DNA from: Ruminococcaceae bacterium UBA3751
GTDB taxonomy: Bacteria > Bacillota > Clostridia > Oscillospirales > Acutalibacteraceae
Length of the DNA: 7,118 nucleotides
Direction of reading: 5' to 3'
NCBI GenBank assembly: GCA_002371215.1
Contig: DFGL01000005.1
Span: 1 to 7,118 of the forward strand
Shown here: positions 4,876 through 7,118 of the stretch, piece after piece
How the letters are laid out: every line of letters begins with the position of its first letter
Position numbering within the stretch: the stretch's first letter is position 1
Position numbers and translations under genes: made by a program
The notes under the pieces: generated by a model
Database searches by the model: none
What the model was told of the DNA's origin: nothing
What the model saw: the letters and a program-made list of their open reading frames with translations, nothing else

Positions 4876-6601
4876 ACTTTGTATGAAGGTCGTGGTGAGC
4901 CTTGTGACCGCCGAAGCCGTCTGTGTACCATTCCTCGTAGATTTTCTTAATCATCGGGGATTCGTGGCTCATTCTGAGCGTCATAGCCTCATCCTGGTCA
5001 TAAAGAGCCTTAGCTCTTAGAGCCTTAAGGTCATACGTGTCGCGGATGTACTGAGGCTGAATCGGCTGACCGCCGCCGTTTACGCAGCCGCCGGGGCAGC
5101 CCATAATCTCAATGAAGCCCCAGCCTTCGGGGTTACCGTCGGCAAGCTTATCCATAACAACCTTTGCCGCAGCAGCGCCTGAAGCAACGCAAATCTTAAG
5201 GTCGGTGCCTGCAAGGTTAACCGTAGCCTCCTTGATTGCCTGAGTGCCTCTTACAGCCTGAAGTTCAACGGGCTCGGTAGCGCCGTTAAGCCAAGCGTTA
5301 GCCGTACGAACTGCAGCCTCCATAACGCCGCCCGTTGCACCGAAGATAACAGCTGCGCCGGTGTCGTCGCCGAGCGGATTGTCAAATTCCTCGTCGGGAA
5401 GAGCGTTGAAGTTGATACCGAGTCTGTCCATCATTCTTGCAGCCTCACGGGTTGTAAGAGCAACGTCGACGTCGGGATAAATCGCTGCGTTCTGGTCGTT
5501 TCTTGTAATTTCAAATTTCTTAGCAGTACACGGCATTACCGAAACAGAGAAGATATTCTTCGGGTCAATGCCCATCTTCTGAGCGTAGTAAGTCTTGATA
5601 ACCGCGCCTGTCATCTGCTGAGGTGATTTACAGCTTGAAAGGTGGGGGAGAAGCTCGGGATAATAGAATTCGCAGAACTTAACCCAGCCCGGAGAACAGG
5701 AGGTAATCATCGGAAGAGTACCGCCGTTTTTAATTCTCTCAACAAGCTCGTTAGCCTCCTCAACGATAGTGAGGTCAGCGCCGAAGTCTGTATCAAATAC
5801 CTTGTCAAAACCGAGGCGGCGGAGACCCGCTACCATCTTGCCCTCGCAGTTTGTGCCAATCGGAAGGCCGAAGCATTCGCCGATAGTTGCACGAACTGAA
5901 GGAGCTGTCTGAACAACAACGTACTTTTCGGGGTCAGCAAGCGCAGCCCAAACCTTATCCGTATCGTCCTTCTCAACGAGAGCGCCTGTCGGGCAAACGA
6001 CGGTACACTGACCGCAGGAGATACAGGGAGTGTTGTTGAGCGAAACGTGGAAGGGCTGACCGATGGACGTGTCAAAGCCTCTCTCGTTCGGACCGATAAC
6101 GCTTACGAACTGCTCTTTACAAGCGGCAACGCAGCGGCGGCAGAGGATACACTTGTTGTTATCTCTTACAAGATGAGCCGTGCTGAAATCCTTTTCGTAA
6201 TGAGGCTTTGTACCCTCAAAGCTTGTCATATCAACGCCGTAATCGCGGCAGAGCTTCTGAAGCTCGCAGTTTGTTGAGCGCTGGCAGGATAAACAGCTCT
6301 TATCGTGAACTGAAAGAATCAGCTCAAGAGTAGTTCTTCTTGATTTCTGTATTTTTTCCGTGTTGGTAAGAACCTCCATGCCCTCGCTTACGGGGTAAAC
6401 GCAGGCTGTAACCTGGCGGAAGCCTCTGCCCTCGTTAGCCTCAACTACGCAGATACGGCAAGCGCCGATTTCGTTCTTATCCTTCATAAAGCAAAGCGTA
6501 GGAATTTCAATTCCCGTTTTACGAGCTGCGTCAAGAATAGTTGAGCCCTGAGGAACAGAAACAGCAATGCCGTTGATTTTTAAATTAACCATATTTCCCA
6601 T
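4853..6601 (-). CDS. hydA: [FeFe]-hydrogenase catalytic subunit HydA (M3-type, 582 aa)
   Basis: The protein catalyses reversible H2 formation from protons and electrons at the H-cluster, in the cytoplasm. Domains in order: N-terminal [2Fe-2S] ferredoxin fold (Cys 37, 48, 51, 67); His-Cys3 [4Fe-4S] site (His 99, Cys 103, 106, 112); two [4Fe-4S] clusters (Cys 151, 154, 157, 161 and 193, 196, 199, 203); the H-cluster domain with L1 TSCSPGW at 300-306, L2 MPCTAKKFE at 356-364 and L3 EIMGCPGGCVNGGGQP at 498-513; and the small-subunit-like C-terminal region (about 520-575). The length matches monomeric clostridial CpI, and there is no extra C-terminal [2Fe-2S] domain as in Thermotoga HydA. Proton-path residues matching CpI Glu279, Glu282 and Ser319 are kept (EEANE 281-285; HLSSCKS). 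L1 has Ser where most enzymes have the second Cys. The start is fixed by AAAGGAG 9 nt upstream; the ATG three codons later is too far. The upstream hydB makes this a multimeric, probably NAD(H)/ferredoxin-linked enzyme. Confidence 0.97.
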   Translation of the reverse strand: MGNMVNLKINGIAVSVPQGSTILDAARKTGIEIPTLCFMKDKNEIGACRICVVEANEGRGFRQVTACVYPVSEGMEVLTNTEKIQKSRRTTLELILSVHDKSCLSCQRSTNCELQKLCRDYGVDMTSFEGTKPHYEKDFSTAHLVRDNNKCILCRRCVAACKEQFVSVIGPNERGFDTSIGQPFHVSLNNTPCISCGQCTVVCPTGALVEKDDTDKVWAALADPEKYVVVQTAPSVRATIGECFGLPIGTNCEGKMVAGLRRLGFDKVFDTDFGADLTIVEEANELVERIKNGGTLPMITSCSPGWVKFCEFYYPELLPHLSSCKSPQQMTGAVIKTYYAQKMGIDPKNIFSVSVMPCTAKKFEITRNDQNAAIYPDVDVALTTREAARMMDRLGINFNALPDEEFDNPLGDDTGAAVIFGATGGVMEAAVRTANAWLNGATEPVELQAVRGTQAIKEATVNLAGTDLKICVASGAAAAKVVMDKLADGNPEGWGFIEIMGCPGGCVNGGGQPIQPQYIRDTYDLKALRAKALYDQDEAMTLRMSHESPMIKKIYEEWYTDGFGGHKAHHDLHTKYVARKKY

Positions 6602-6610
6602 AATTCACGA

Positions 6611-6617
6611 CTCCTTT
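6611..6617 (-). promoter_or_regulatory. Ribosome binding site of hydA
   Basis: AAAGGAG lies in the 17-nt gap between the hydB stop and the hydA ATG, 9 nt before the ATG at 6601. It selects the first of two in-frame ATGs, since the second would be 18 nt away. Confidence 0.85.
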
Positions 6618-6618
6618 C

Positions 6619-7118
6619 TTATTTACAGCTGATAGCCTTAAACTTACAATTATTAAGGCAAGCGGAACACTTAATACATTTGCTCGGGTCAATCTCATAG
6701 GAAGGAAGCTTGTGACCGGGAGCGGTGTAATCAGTTTTATGAATAGTTTCAACGGGACAGTTTCTCGCGCACATTCCGCAGCCGATACACTTGTCCTTAT
6801 CAATTGTGAAGGTGAGAAGGTCCTTACAAACGCCTGCAGGGCACTTCTTGTCCTTAACGTGAGCCTCATACTCGTGGCGGAAGAATTTCAGCGTAGCGAG
6901 TACGGGGTTGGGAGCGGTTTGACCTAAGCCGCAGGCAGAGTTAGCCTTGATGTAGTAGCAGAGCTCCTCAAGCTTGTCAAGGTCCTCCATAGTGCCGTTA
7001 CCGCTTGTAATCTTATCGAGCATTTCAAGCAGTCTCTTTGTACCAACGCGGCAGGGCGTACATTTACCGCAGCTCTCGTCAACGGTAAAGTCAAGGAAGA
7101 ACTTAGCGATATCAACCA
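6619..7118 (-). CDS. hydB: NuoF-like [FeFe]-hydrogenase electron-transfer subunit HydB, C-terminal part (5' end outside window)
   Basis: The last 165 residues of a NuoF/HydB-type flavoprotein subunit are present; the FMN and NAD(P)H-binding part lies beyond the window edge. The reading frame continues to base 7116 with no start. Visible in order: the ESCGKCTPCR motif (Cys 16, 19, 22 of the fragment) plus Cys 62 in SACGLG, the ligand set of the NuoF N3-type [4Fe-4S] cluster; a KKCPAGVC segment; then a C-terminal 2[4Fe-4S] ferredoxin domain with CxxCxxCxxxC at fragment residues 110-120 and 147-157. That added ferredoxin tail is typical of HydB of trimeric hydrogenases and NuoF-like HndC, not of complex I NuoF. 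The family passes electrons between NAD(P)(H), ferredoxin and HydA in a soluble cytoplasmic complex. The gene ends 17 nt before hydA, so they are co-transcribed. Electron bifurcation is inferred; formate-dehydrogenase-linked NuoF relatives are the alternative, made unlikely by the hydA neighbour. Confidence 0.93.
   Translation of the reverse strand, partial: VDIAKFFLDFTVDESCGKCTPCRVGTKRLLEMLDKITSGNGTMEDLDKLEELCYYIKANSACGLGQTAPNPVLATLKFFRHEYEAHVKDKKCPAGVCKDLLTFTIDKDKCIGCGMCARNCPVETIHKTDYTAPGHKLPSYEIDPSKCIKCSACLNNCKFKAISCK

Noticed and set aside
1..7118. CRISPR array, tRNA/rRNA, insertion sequence or integration site
   Set aside because: No regularly spaced repeats, cloverleaf-like segments, transposase motifs or long inverted repeats were seen on either strand.

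Overview
The window is about 7.1 kb of compact bacterial DNA with every supported gene on the minus strand. It encodes an [FeFe]-hydrogenase locus: the end of an electron-transfer subunit and the complete catalytic subunit, then a damaged glycosyltransferase remnant and a nitroreductase-family gene, then the operon that builds the active-site H-cluster. The multi-subunit [FeFe]-hydrogenase, strong AAAGGAG-type ribosome binding sites, an A/T-rich sigma-A-type promoter, a Rex-like operator and a TM1266-type regulator all point to a strictly anaerobic, fermentative Firmicute of the Clostridia. A gut-type member is a guess from general character only; no taxonomic marker gene is present.

Layout in the direction of transcription (high to low coordinates): (1) 7118-6619, C-terminal part of a NuoF-like HydB subunit, cut by the window edge; (2) 6601-4853, hydA, the complete [FeFe]-hydrogenase catalytic subunit; (3) 4875-4434, two out-of-frame pieces of a family 2 glycosyltransferase whose middle has been lost; (4) 4420-3722, a nitroreductase of the TM1586 type, followed by a strong intrinsic terminator at 3684-3718; (5) 3690-3535, a regulatory region with a near-consensus extended -10 promoter, a Rex-like operator over its -35 and spacer, and a leader of about 100 nt that can fold as mutually exclusive hairpins ending in a terminator-like stem; (6) 3534-3289, the small TM1266-type hydrogenase-associated regulator; (7) 3296-2247, hydE; (8) 2263-845, hydG; (9) 836 to beyond base 1, hydF, missing its C-terminal cluster domain.

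The genes work together. HydB and HydA, with a HydC-type subunit expected upstream of the window, form a soluble, probably NAD(P)(H)/ferredoxin-linked hydrogenase that disposes of fermentation electrons as H2. HydG makes the Fe(CO)2(CN) unit from tyrosine, HydE processes it, and HydF scaffolds the diiron centre and delivers it to HydA. The maturation operon is tightly packed (8-nt overlap, 17-nt overlap, 8-nt gap). It appears to be controlled at initiation by the NADH/NAD+ sensor Rex, and possibly after initiation by the leader RNA. The most unusual points are that leader, the Rex-like site, the TSCSPGW variant of the H-cluster L1 motif and the deleted glycosyltransferase. I see no tRNA, rRNA, CRISPR, insertion sequence or attachment site.
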